From: Amaurobius ferox
Taxonomy: Eukaryota > Arthropoda > Arachnida > Araneae > Amaurobiidae
Assembly (NCBI GenBank): GCA_951213105.1
Contig: OX578137.1
Coordinates: 74,561,104 to 74,625,103, forward strand
Length of the DNA stretch: 64,000 bases
Reading direction: 5' to 3'
Under the pieces are notes generated by a model that did no database searches, was not told the origin of the DNA, and saw only the letters and a list, made by a program, of their open reading frames with translations. A program made the translations under genes and the position numbers. This document shows positions 48,058 to 58,796 of this stretch, piece after piece (position 1 is the stretch's first letter; every line of letters begins with the position of its first letter).

Positions 48058-48427
48058 TTTTTAATTTTTATTTAAAAAACTACGGAATATATTTCGCTGA
48101 ATTTTTTTTATATATTTTATGGAACAATTTAAATATTACCTAAAACTTTCGAAGCAATTTGTGAATTTTAAATCCGCTTAAAAAATGTTTGAAAAATTAG
48201 GTCCCATAGAGCTCAATATATTTCATTTTTTCAACCCGGGTTCAATCCAAAACTAATTGGGTGATATTATTCATTTATATTCCCATAGATCCTACAGACC
48301 GTCTGAACAACATACTAAAATTTCATTTTGATTAAGTCATTTTTACGGCAGTTATCGTGCTAACGGACAGACAGACAGAATGAACAAAGTCATAAACACT
48401 TTTCAACTTTGTTGTAAAGTGTTAAAA
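48058..48427 (+). repeat. Repeat family A unit, right part after B
   Basis: Resumes with TTAATTTTTATTTAAAAAAC, exactly the sequence following GTAATTATTATT in uninterrupted units (compare 43860-43885), and ends TTTGTTGTAAAGTGTTAA. Confidence 0.8.
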
Positions 48428-48510
48428 AAATAAAATTGGATGATAATACATAGGATACCCAACCACGTAGTGAGTACCATTGTTTTATATGATCTCTGTG
48501 TAATGCTTTG

Positions 48511-49256
48511 TTAACACTTTACAACATACTTGAAAATTGTTTATGACTTTGTTTATTCATTCTGTGTGTCTGTCTGTCTGTCTGTCCGTTAGTATTCGCT
48601 CTAAAACCGCTTTATTTTTGCTTAATTTCTGTGCATCAATGTTCTAAAATAAGGCAATTACTATATATTTGAGTTTAAATGATCTTCAAACTTTGATTAT
48701 TTCTACAACGAAGCCTAATTTTCACTTATGGAGATTGTAAATACATCAAGCTGTAAGATGAGTTGTGTAAGAATTCCTGAATTTCTTTAAAGCAAAATTC
48801 TTTAGCGCTGGAGTCTGCAATATAGTTGATATGAATGAAACTGTCATTGATTTTACATAGGGAACAGACGAGTTTATACCAGACTTTTGCGGTGAAGTTT
48901 TAAGCACAGAGTTAAATTACTTTTACCTCCATGGTTTTAAGTTTTTAAGTAAAATAAATTATTGTAGTATTGTAATGAATGAAAGGAATAGAATAAATGT
49001 TTATGAATGAAATTTTTACTGCTTTTTCATAGAGAGCTAGGCAATTTATATTTTAGTGACGTCATTTGAATAAAGTTCATTTTTTTTCGATGAAATTTTC
49101 AAATATAATAAATTATTGTAGTGCTGTGATAATTTTAAAAGTATTACGGCTTAATGTATCGCATTTTAGAGATGTTTAAATAAAATTGCATTATAGTTGG
49201 AAAGTGTTTCATAATCAATGCTTTATGCATGATTGATCTTTCTTGTTTTAATTCTG
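48511..49256 (-). repeat. Repeat family A unit, internally deleted
   Basis: Starts GTTAACACTTTACAACATAC. After TCTGTCCGTTAG it jumps to the TTCGCTCTAAAACCGC block found in the second half of full units. Ends TGCATGATTGATCTTTCTTG. Confidence 0.75.
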
Positions 49257-49578
49257 AGTGTTAAAAACAATTGTTTTTGCCATTACATAAAAAAAATATT
49301 CAATACATTAAATTAGAGAGCGAGTATCCTTATCCACTACTGAAACTCAATGAGTTTAGAAATTTCAGTAGTGGACACCCATGTGCCCTTCATTATATTT
49401 TCTATTTTAGTGGTGGACACAGCTTTCTACTATGAAAACTTCTCGCTTAAAAGTGAACACTTGGGTTTTTAACACGAGATCTTCAGATTTTTTTTTATTT
49501 AAATTTTTTTTTTGCATACATCATACCATAAAATCCAATTTGTTATGAATATTAATCAGTATTTAAGATTACTTTTTA
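49257..49578. other. Spacer within the family A array
   Basis: Unmatched AT-rich sequence. It contains an imperfect inverted pair around 49330-49440 in which the TCCACTACTGAAA and TTTCAGTAGTGGA motifs face each other. Confidence 0.5.
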
Positions 49579-50900
49579 TTAACACTTTACAACAAAGATG
49601 AAAAGTGTTTATGACTTTGTTCATTCTGTCTGTCTGTCTGTCCGTTAGCACGATAACTGCCGTAAAAATGACTTAATCAAAATGAAATTTTTGTATGTTG
49701 TTCAGACGGTCTGTAGAACCTATGGGAATATAAATGAATAATATTACGCAATTAGTTTTAGATTGAACCCGGGTCGAAAAAATGAAATACATTGAGCCCT
49801 AAGGGACCTAATTTTTCAAACATTTTTTAAGCGGATTTAAAATTCACAAATTGCTTCGAAAATTTTAGGTAATATTCAAATTGTTCCATAAAATATATAA
49901 AAAAAAATTCAGCGAAATATATTCAGTGTTTTTTTAAATAAAAATTAAAATAATAATTTCACCTTTTATATGAAACGATCACGTGACCATGATATGAAAC
50001 GATCACATGACCCACTTCAAAATGATATATGGCATCCATCTTGTTTCAAAATCGTGATTTTTTTAAGTTATTTTTAATTCATATTGAGTGTTGTATTCGT
50101 CCTAAAACTACTTTATTTTTGCCTAAATTCTGTGCATCTACATACTGAAACAACGCGATGACAATATATTTGAGTTTAAATGCTCATCTAAATTTGATTA
50201 TTTCTACAACTAAGCCTATTTTTCACCTATGTAAAATGTAAACAGCAAAATATATAGAATGAGTTGTATTAGAATTCCTGTATTTTTTAACACAAAATAA
50301 TTTAGTCCATGGAGTCTGCATGGCTGATATGAATGAAATATTAATTGATTTCATAAAGAGAAGGACGATTTTTTTCGATGAAGTTTCAAGCATAGAGTTT
50401 AATTTTTGTAGCTCCATGGTCTTAAACAAAATGTTTAAATAAAATAAATTATTGTAGTATTGTGATGAATGAAATGAATGCGAGAAAGTTATGAATGAAA
50501 TCCTGTTTTTATAGAGAGATCCAGGCGTGTTATTTTTTCTATGACGTCATTTGAATTAATTTCAGTTGTTTTCGATGAAGTTTTCAAATATAATAAATTA
50601 TCGTAGTATTATGATAATTCTAAAACTATTACCGAGGAATGTATAACATTTTAGAGATGTTTAAACCAGGCAATTTATATTTCAATGCCGTCAATTGTTC
50701 ATTTTTTTCGATGTTTTCAAGTTCATTTTTTTCGATGAAGGTTTAAGTTTTCAAATATAATAAATTAATGCAGTATTGTGATAAGTTTCAAAATATTACC
50801 GAGGAATGTATTGCATTTTAGACTTGTTTAAATAAAATTGCATTGAAGTTGAAAATTGTTTCATAATCAATGCTTTAATCATGACTGATCTTTCTTGTTC
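49579..50900 (-). repeat. Repeat family A, complete unit
   Basis: From TTAACACTTTACAACAAAGA to ATGACTGATCTTTCTTGTT, the best full-length example on this strand. Hairpin AACACTTT..AAAGTGTT at the left end. Confidence 0.8.
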
Positions 50901-52204
50901 ATTCTGAATCACTCTTTCAGCAAGTAAAAAGGCGACCCGGGAAAATTTCGAAAATTGAAATAACTTATCAGTGTGGTATTTGTATCGATATTAATTCGGC
51001 CATATCATATTTAAATTTTCATTTTATTTTATTTATGGCGATAGGCTTGTCGTACGGCGTGCACGACATTTTGTAATTTCAATTACGGATGCCAACCTAG
51101 CTAATGAGCTATTTAAATGCTGCAGAGGGAACCAATGGCAATCCAAACATAAATAAACAGCGCGCATCCCCTCCATCACAACAACGAATCAAAAGACGAG
51201 GTATGACACTACAAGGTGAAAAGAAAAGGTGTTTTCGAGAATGTTCTAGAAGTTTCCAAGAGATTCAATTTCGACAGCGTCCTAGACGCACCTAATGGCT
51301 TTTAGCATTATTCAAAAAATATCTCCTGCGATCGCGCAAAGATACGCGGATCGGCAAAAATTGTGATGTGTGAACGAAATAAGAGCACAGTGAAATAGTG
51401 GCGTATTAAAATATTATACGCAGGCTTCCAGCATAGTGTTGGCTTCATCTACTATCGAGGTACAAACAAACATAAGGTATGGATATGTTTCATCTGTTAT
51501 AATGATTATGGAAGGCACGCAATTCATATATAGTAACTATCGTATAAGTAACAATAAGGTCGTACGAACCTATCGCAATAACGAGCTCGTGTAGTTAACT
51601 AAATGAACTACTTAGATTTTCGGTAGCTAATAGTAATTAATGTGTTTTAAATATATGTGTCTTTTGAATTATGTGTTGTAAATGTATGTGTTAATTAAAT
51701 GTTGTTGAAGATATATGTGTCCAGAAGGATTTAGGAATAAATTTAATAATCAAGATCTCACTACATGTATATATATATGAAAGTAAATATTAAAGTAATT
51801 GATTAAATTTAGATAAGTGCATTTATTGATATTTTGTGTGTTGGTCTCTCCGGTTTGAGAACCAGGAGCTTACATGCTCCACCCTTAGTGTCGGCATCAT
51901 AGGTAAGTTCTTTAGTAATAATTTTGATAAGGACAATTTTACCTTATGACATGATGTCGGCGCGTGCATTGGTGCCGTACGTAGTCAAGCTCGGAGAGAA
52001 TTATGATTTTAATAAGAGAAAGTAATAATAAATAACAGACAAAATTGAATTTAATAATGAGTTTGAATGTAATAATGAATTTAATAATGAGATGTTAACT
52101 CAGTATAAAAATAGAGATATGCATGAAAATGATAATTTAAATATGTATTATATTATTGCGTATATATGAATTATATTATTGTGTATATATTATTGTGTAT
52201 ATAG
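50901..52204 (+). other. Presumed 5' region of a broken LTR retrotransposon
   Basis: Upstream of the gag frame and less AT-rich than its surroundings between 51050 and 51420. It contains a heat-shock-element-like run (51238-51267). I could not find a second copy of it downstream, so no LTR can be delimited. The TAATAATGA/TTTAATAATGA runs near 52030-52090 are simple repeats. Confidence 0.35.
51238..51267. promoter_or_regulatory. Heat-shock-element-like array
   Basis: AGAAT-GTTCT-AGAAG-TTTCC: four contiguous perfect nGAAn/nTTCn pentamers, a poor fifth (AAGAG) and a good sixth (ATTCA) in register. It lies about 1 kb upstream of the gag relic, where a retrotransposon promoter could be. Confidence 0.4.
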
Positions 52205-53102
52205 GAGGTAAATATAAATGACAGAGTAACAGATAATTCGGCTTTAACAAATAACACGGTTCGCGTACAAACAGCGACAAATCAAGCGCAGCAAAATTCA
52301 TCGTTGCCAATTATGCAAATGTTGCCATCATTTGATGGACAAAAGGATAACAATGTGAATTTCTTTACAATAAAGTTTAATGAAATAGCGGATTTAACAT
52401 CATGGTCCGAACAAGAAAAAATTATAATTGTAAAATCTAGATTGAAGGGAAAGGCACAACAATTTTTGGCAGAAAATATTACTCTGCAAAAAGAAAAATC
52501 GTATGAAAAATTTATGGAATTGTTAAAAAACAAATTTGAAAGGAAACAAACCTTAGTTCAAAAACATAACAATTTTAACAATCTAAAACATTTGCCAAAT
52601 ATGACCATTAAGGAGCTAGCACAGGAAATTGAAAACCAAGCGATAATATTTTTAGAGGTAGATGAAACAATTGACGAAAATGTACAAAAAATTATAGAGA
52701 AAATAAAACTTACCAAATTTTTACAAATACTCAGAGAGGATTTACGAACGGAAGTAAAAAAATGACCCGAAAACCTTTAATGAAGCAGTGAGAATAAATA
52801 GCTGAGGTAATAGAATCTACATTGGAGGAAGAAAATGATTGTGTAAATAATATTGAAGTAGAAAATAAAATAATTGAGAATGCGGAAATAAACAATGTAA
52901 AAACTGAAAATACTGCAGACAAGCCGGCACAGAAATTTTGTATAGCTTGCGGTCGTAGCAACCATTGGATGTCCGAATGCTTTACGCTTCAGAAAGTACA
53001 AGATAATTTAAAAAGGGCATTCACGAATGAAAACAACAGTCAGGAAACCGCCAATTACCAAGAAAAACCCACAAATCAAAATAATTACACACATTATAGT
53101 AG

Positions 53103-53163
53103 CCTCCGGCCGTCCAAATAGATGCTCAAGTCCTCAGGACGAGCCGGACGGTCTGGGTCTTTA
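53103..53163 (+). mobile_element. Tiny hairpin insert (copy beta), 61 bp
   Basis: Lies between direct repeats ACACATTATAGTAG (53089-53102 and 53164-53177). GGCCGTCC near the left pairs with GGACGGTC near the right. Its sequence aligns along its length with the 2462-2534 insert and with the neighbour 53178-53235. It interrupts the gag reading frame, so it arrived after the retrotransposon. Confidence 0.6.
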
Positions 53164-53177
53164 ACACATTATAGTAG

Positions 53178-53235
53178 CCGGCCACACAAACAGCTGCCAT
53201 AAACCTCCGGGTTGGTCGTGTGATCTGGGCCTTCT
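53178..53235 (+). mobile_element. Tiny hairpin insert (copy gamma), 58 bp
   Basis: Lies between ACACATTATAGTAG (53164-53177) and ACACATTACAGTAG (53236-53249). Same length and plan as the neighbour, but the stem is CACAC/GTGTG instead of CGTCC/GGACG, a compensated difference. Confidence 0.6.
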
Positions 53236-53379
53236 ACACATTACAGTAGATCCAATTTTAGAAGAGGTAATTACACAAATAACCGGGGAATACGGCGTCG
53301 AACAGGAAATAACAACAGACAATTTCAAGGCAATAATAGGAGACCATATCAAAATAATAGGCGACAGTAGTTATAAAAG

Positions 53380-53575
53380 GCCGGTCCCAGTCCAAAGAGG
53401 GGAGGCGGTGCCAGAGGAGGCCCTCTTTGGGAGGATGCCTCTCAGAGGGTCTTCCCACTTTGGGAGGATGCCTCTCGGTGCCCCCCCCTTTTGGAAGTTT
53501 GGTGAGGCGGTGCAGTACCCAATGCCTCTGTTGGGAGGGTGCCTCTTTCGGAGAGGCGTGATGACTCATACGGAG
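53380..53575 (+). repeat. G-rich short direct repeats
   Basis: TTGGGAGGATGCCTCTC occurs at about 53427 and 53459, and TTGGGAGGGTGCCTCTTTC at about 53531, in a local GC island with GAGGCGGTGC twice (53404 and 53503). Spurious Pro-rich frames arise on the minus strand. The element type is not recognised. Confidence 0.6.
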
Positions 53576-53689
53576 TGAGAGGGGATGACCTGAGGAAGTG
53601 GTTTCAATGGATGTCGCAATCACACAATCTGGAAATGACGTGTCGTAATCAGCAACCTTAGAAGTGACCTTTGACAAGAGCTCTGAGCA

Positions 53690-53912
53690 CACGTCCGTCC
53701 TCTCTGCTGTCTGGGAACAAACTGAACGATCTTATCAGCGTGACGTAGTTAAAGCGCCCTCTGGCGAATTTTAATGAAGTGCTGCCATCTACCGGCATTT
53801 TTTTCCAAAAGAATTTAATGTCTCACTTGTCAGGAGCTGGATTCGAACTTGGAACCAACCGATTACAGTGCCTGCGTCTTACCGCCATGCCACAGCGCCT
53901 TGCTCCACAGAA
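53690..53912 (-). repeat. tRNA-derived SINE (probable)
   Basis: On the minus strand, starting near 53905, the sequence reads like a tRNA head: an A-box-like TGGCATGGCGGTAAGACG and a B box AGTTCGAATCC (about 53841), 40-odd bases apart, with a CTGTAAT stretch at the anticodon position. The T stem and acceptor do not pair properly, so this is a SINE head and not a working tRNA gene. The non-tRNA body contains CGCCCTCTGGCG and GCTGCCATCTACCGGCA near 53752-53800. Confidence 0.5.
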
Positions 53913-54049
53913 AGTTATCTTCGAACTATACCTTATCAGAGGAAGCAGAAGATAGAATATTTTTCGAGGTTCCTTCGAATCGCTCGCTGAACAGTGATGT
54001 ACTTTATAAAGGGCGCGTTTTAAAACAGAATGTTACGGACTGAATATAA

Positions 54050-56395
54050 AATTGTGTTATTAATTGTGTATTATAACACTATGATTTTTTAAAACAAATT
54101 GAATACGATTTCCAATGAACACAAAAATTGTGTTCAGTGGATTCTACGATTTTTTAAAGGAATTGAATACACTCAAGTATAGTTACGCATTTTCAAAATT
54201 GTGTTAAGTGAATAGCATTCTACCCTTTTAACACTTAAAATTTAATCGCAGTATATTTGGCAAGCTTTAAAATAGCGCATTGTATTTAGTTAAAATTGTA
54301 TTAAGTGATTTATAGCAATGGGATTTTTTAAAAATAAATCTAACTATCAATATGATTTCGAATGTTTAAAACCAAAAATATAATAGATTACGGATTTACA
54401 GTGAACACAAAAAATGTGTTAAGTGAACAAGATTCAACCCTCTTCTACACATAAAAACAAATTTATGCACAATATATTTACTAAGTTTTAAAATAGCGCA
54501 TTGTATTTAGTAAAAATAAAGTGAACAAGATTCGACCATTCTAAGTGTGCACTTAAAAACATGAATGTAATACTTAGCTGAAATTATGTTTCATGAACAG
54601 GATTCGACCATTCTAAGTGATATATAGCAATGTATTTAAAAATAAATCTAATAGTATATATGACTATTATAATAACGAAATGATTTTTTTTTCTTTTTAT
54701 AAAAATAATAATGAAAATTAGAACTCACGGAACAACAGCTTCGCGTCCACGCTGCAAATGAGACATATGCACTCATTACGCTATTAAAAAATAGATCTTA
54801 TCTATAATGACGTCAGCAGTATGAGGTGTTGCCACCTTTTTTTTATTATTATTATTATAGTATATTTCTAGTAACTGGATACTTCAAGGGTCTGATTTGC
54901 TACACGTAATCTGAAGTACATCACTTTAATGATATTGTGCATTGAATATGATTTGACCATTTTTAAAGTGGTGAATGTAATTGAAATATTGAAGTTTAGA
55001 ATTTAACAAACTAACGAATTTTCACCCCCAAAATTTTAGCATTCAATTTAAATAAAAGCCAGCGAATATCATTTGACCATTTTCACATCGTAATTTTACT
55101 ACCATTATAGAACTTAGAAGTGAGTGTACATTATTTTACAGGACACCAACACTTTTAAAATCTATTGCAAGTTTGGCTTAAAACCACTCTTACAATATAT
55201 ATTCCAATGAACGAGAATCGTCCAAGCGAGTATTTATAATAATCGTCCAAGCGAGTATTTACAATAATCGTCCAAACACCCAGATAACGATTGCTTTGGT
55301 CAATATCAGCACTTCTGTTCGAGATTTGCACTTCCTGTCACAATCTCATGATAAGAATTGATAAAACTCACGAGTTCCATATATGAAGTGCACGTTAGAA
55401 TAGATAAAACCTTACCAATGTGAAATTGTAATCCAAATATAATCTGAAAAATAAGGGTCACTTCTTTAAGAGGGGTTTTTATTTAGTATATCTACATTGA
55501 ATATATTCAGGCTGTGTGGTTTTGAGTATGACTAAAAACCATGTGGCATGTTTAAATCCACTCTTAAGTTTTTTTGCAACCATTCTTTAAAACCTAACGC
55601 ATTCTACTTAGTTAAAATGAAGTGAACAAGATTCAACCCTTTTAACACTTAAAAACATGAATGTAATACTTGTATTAAGAGATATATACCAATGTGATTT
55701 TTTAAAAATAAATCTAACAACGTATATGACTATTATAACAACGAAATGATTTCAAATGTTTAAAAATATAATAGATTACGGATTTCCAGTGAACACATAA
55801 ATTGTGTTAAGTGAATAGGATTCAACCCTTTTGTGTGTTGTGTATCTAAAAACAAATGTATACATGCACACTATATATTTGTTAAGTTTTAAAATTTAAA
55901 CGCATTAGATAAAATTAAGTGACCAATCCTTTCAAGTGTTGCCTATTTAAAAATTAATGTATTACTAAATTGTACTTAGACATTTTCAAAAATGGTGCGA
56001 CATTTGTGCACTCCGCTCCATCCGAAAAGAAAGAGAAAAGTTTCCACTAGAAAATATATGTTATTAAGAACTGTTACAAATTATATAAAGTGTTTAAAAA
56101 AGTTAGTAGAAGAAGAGAAAGTTTGTGTGATTATTTCACTAATATTTAATTAAATTGAGTTTAATTGCATTAAATAAGACGCATAATTAGTTAAAATTGC
56201 AATGAAGACCCATAGATTGAGAATATATTTAAATAAAATGCATCAGAGAAGTAGATATGAATTATGTTCGAAAATAAAACTATTCAAATTCTAGCCATTT
56301 CTAGCAGGTCATCGAATGTTCCAGCTTATCGGAAATCATGTGCTTCTGACTTTTCGGAGGACATTGTTTGTTTAGCACAAAGCAAAGATCGCCTC
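54050..56395. repeat. Degenerate AT-rich repeat field
   Basis: A motif like AATTGTGTTAAGTGAATAGG followed by ATTCAACCCTTTTAACACTT and AAAAACATGAATGTAATACT recurs, degraded, near 54130, 54196, 54405, 54518, 54585, 55609 and 55797. A linked block (AATAAATCTAA..TATGACTATTATAA..AACGAAATGATTT) appears near 54640 and 55705. There is no gene. GTCCAAGCGAGTATTTA is duplicated near 55222 and 55246. Confidence 0.6.
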
Positions 56396-56404
56396 TGAAA
56401 AGGG

Positions 56405-56440
56405 TATAAAATGCGGTCCTTATCGAGCTATGGTCAACTG
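56405..56440 (+). promoter_or_regulatory. TATA box and initiator of the zinc-finger/polymerase gene
   Basis: TATAAAA at 56405-56411, with an initiator-like GGTCAACT whose A (56436) is 31 bp from the start of the TATA box: standard core promoter spacing. The first ATG follows at 56496. Confidence 0.6.
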
Positions 56441-56495
56441 CTCTTTTTTCAGCCAGTGCTTTGCTTTTGATTTAAATACGTTAACGACAATATTT

Positions 56496-56522
56496 ATGAT
56501 GTCTTCTTCCCGTGCATTTGAA
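56496..56522 (+). CDS. Exon 1 of the zinc-finger/polymerase gene
   Basis: Nine codons beginning with two successive ATGs and ending exactly at a strong donor, GTAAGT (56523). Phase 0. It follows a TATA promoter by about 60 bp of leader. The peptide is too short for a function to be assigned. Confidence 0.55.
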
Positions 56523-56621
56523 GTAAGTATAATTTTGAATTTCATTATTTTACATTTTATTGTATGTGACTCAACGATTAGCACTTGAATTTTATATTAA
56601 TTAATTTTTATGGATTTTCAG

Positions 56622-56699
56622 TTTGACTTCGGCATCCCCGCTGAGGAGATGGCCGTCCTATGCGCAAACAATCCCACGACCAAAGACGATATAAATCAG
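56622..56699 (+). CDS. Exon 2 of the zinc-finger/polymerase gene
   Basis: Bounded by a TTTTCAG acceptor and a GTGAGT donor (56700). 26 codons, phase 0 at both ends, acidic (FDFGIPAEEMAVLCANNPTT). Matching phases with exons 1, 3 and 4 support real splicing. Intron 2 (56700-59456) contains the antisense AlkB-PC4 gene. Confidence 0.55.
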
Positions 56700-57225
56700 G
56701 TGAGTTATTTTAATAATTTTTTTTTAATTGAAAAAATGTATTTGTTTTAATTTTATCCATTCGTGAAAATACTGTTTACTACATTAAGAAATTAAACACA
56801 GCAATTGAATTAAACCTTGAAAAATATAAACTTATTTCATGCTCCATCTGAGTGAAGCCACCGCTGACTTTATTAAAACATTCAATAGGACCTACATATA
56901 ATTTTTAATGTTTCACATATTGAGCCATTCAGTTTAATTGTACTTTGAAAAATATAACGTTATTTCCATCGGGGTGGAATCATTTTTTATTTTTAGTGAT
57001 AGATTTGTGTCGGCTTCCAAAAATTATATCTTACAACTATAATTTTTTTTATATCAACATTTTAGTATGTGTTTTTAATAACACTTAAATTCAAATAAAT
57101 AATGAGTTTAACACATAACTTAAAATAAAACTAAGAATGAAGCAACATTTAAAGAAAAAACATTTTTAATAAAAGCTAAGTAATACATAGATTTTTACAA
57201 AAGTAATATTCTACTAACTTGTATT

Positions 57226-58727
57226 TCACATATGGAACAAACCAATCATCGCCGTATAATAGTCCTTTACAGTGAGACTTTTAAAAAATTCAGGTGAAAC
57301 ATTGTTTTCATTTGTTTCACAAAACTCTCGAGGAATTTCTTGAGTGTTTATCATTAAAAGTTCGTGATCGACTAGTTCATAATCCACAAATTGCATATGA
57401 GTGGATAGCGTACAGCACTTGTGTTTCAAATCGGTACACCCATGACTTTTGCATGTTTCGCGTTGATATGATTTATACAACTCCGCACATAAATTTTTAT
57501 GTACACACTGCATTAAAGTGCGTTTTAATTCATAGGGCGGTAAAGTCGATAGTGCTTCGACAGGTTTTTGATACTTCACAATACAATTTGGTAGGATATT
57601 TGTCAGTAACTGATCCAAAACACAATTAGTAACATCTTGACTAATGTACTGAAGGGTATGAAAATTATCCTGATTTAATAAGATTAATTTCTTTTTGAAC
57701 TGTCCAGTGCAAGGTAGTAATTGTTGTAAATATATACTGCTTTCACACACAGACACTAAGAGTTCGTTATTAATTGTGAAAGATGAATTTTCACTGTCCA
57801 TATTTGAAATGCGTTTTAAAAATATACTCCACGTATTAGGCGTGAGTGTTACACCATGAGGGGTAGGCACGATAACATCAGAAGCATTTGTTTTATAAAC
57901 ACGAAAGTGTACTTTAACATTTCCTCGAAAATGTTGCACGGTAACGTAAATGTTACAGCCCAAATGGTAGCGGAACTTTTCAGATGAGGATAATTCTATC
58001 GAAACCGATCCACTTTGAGAAGTAGCATAGTTCAGGGCCGACGATACCAAATCACTTTGCGAATCTGTAGTAGTTATAGATGGAGTATGCATATGGCTCC
58101 AATCGATTTCAGGTATAGGCGAAAGCGCTGCAGGCGGAACATACATTGGAAACTCGCACTTGCGTTTCTGTACAGGCGTTTTAGGTAGAATTTTTCTAAA
58201 TGTTAGACTTATTCTAGCTTCTGAGACTTCGGGTTGACTAGCAATTCCATGAGAATAGAATTTGTTGGTTGGCGCATGCATCGCATAAAGCGATCCGTGT
58301 TGAAGTGAATACTTAGAGGAGATTGTCCTTTTCTTTCGAAAATTATAGATCTCGTAGCACCGAAACTGAGAGCCGCTATAGGTGTTTTCGAGCATAGGGA
58401 GGATTCATTGTCCTTGTGTTGTCCTATTTTAGCATGTCCATCCGCATAGTGGTTTACTAGCACAAAATTGTAGCTGTATCCCATATGTTCTTCCACACGT
58501 GATTTTATCTCCGATAAGAGAGATGTCCATTCCTCAGAGCTGTTTCCACCGTCTCCAAATGCACATACTTTTTGAGCTGGTTGGTATGGCCGACCATGCA
58601 CCACCACTTGTGATTGTTGAAAGGGCAGACTTATCAACTCTTGAAAAATTAAATCGGCTACATTTACCGAATAAAATTCGCGAACATATTCTACATTCAA
58701 CCTCTCGCGTTTAAAAAAGATAGACAT
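57226..58727 (-). pseudogene. AlkB-type 2OG-Fe(II) dioxygenase fused to a PC4-like domain, frameshifted
   Basis: Starts at an ATG (58725-58727). The first frame (172 codons, to 58209) has the AlkB iron motif HxD in IGQHKDNES (His 104, Asp 106) followed by ALSFGATRSIIF. Near 58300-58335 the reading passes to another frame (58395-57226), which supplies HGSLYAM, the distal His (YSHG) and ARISLTFR with the two arginines that bind 2-oxoglutarate, so every catalytic residue exists but in two frames. After a Pro-rich linker comes a PC4/p15-like single-strand DNA-binding domain (FRYHLGCNIYVTVQHFRGNV..GVTLTPNTW), then about 190 residues I do not recognise, with a Cys/His-rich patch (ETCKSHGCTDLKHKCC). 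AlkB enzymes reverse alkylation damage in DNA or RNA. It lies antisense inside an intron of the polymerase gene. One frameshift may be decay or a sequencing error. Confidence 0.8.
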
Positions 58728-58796
58728 TTTTAAAAATAAGCAACGACAACCTTCTAGGAGAACAAACGTTGAACGAATGAGCTCTTATCTAAATAA

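Larger units (their letters stand above)
52205..53370 (+). pseudogene. Gag of a Ty3/gypsy-like LTR retrotransposon, disrupted
   Basis: Frame open from 52205, first ATG at 52304. 52304-52765 encodes a capsid-like helical region (MLPSFDGQKDN, NEIADLTSWSEQEKIIIVKS, RLKGKAQQFLAENI, ELLKNKFERK), the retrotransposon gag pattern. It ends at a TGA after a 7-A run (near 52760). Coding resumes in another frame, with a 4-bp insertion near 52797, to give a zinc knuckle, FCIACGRSNHWMSECF (CX2CX4HX4C, about 52937-52983), and an Asn/Arg/Gly-rich tail from 53250 to about 53370. Two tiny hairpin inserts (53103-53235) split the tail. No protease, RT or integrase follows. Typical of a truncated element in which Gag packages its own RNA. 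Confidence 0.75.

Noticed and set aside
53828..53905. Functional tRNA gene on the minus strand
   Set aside because: A- and B-box-like sequences are present, but the T stem and acceptor stem do not pair and the flanks look like SINE body.
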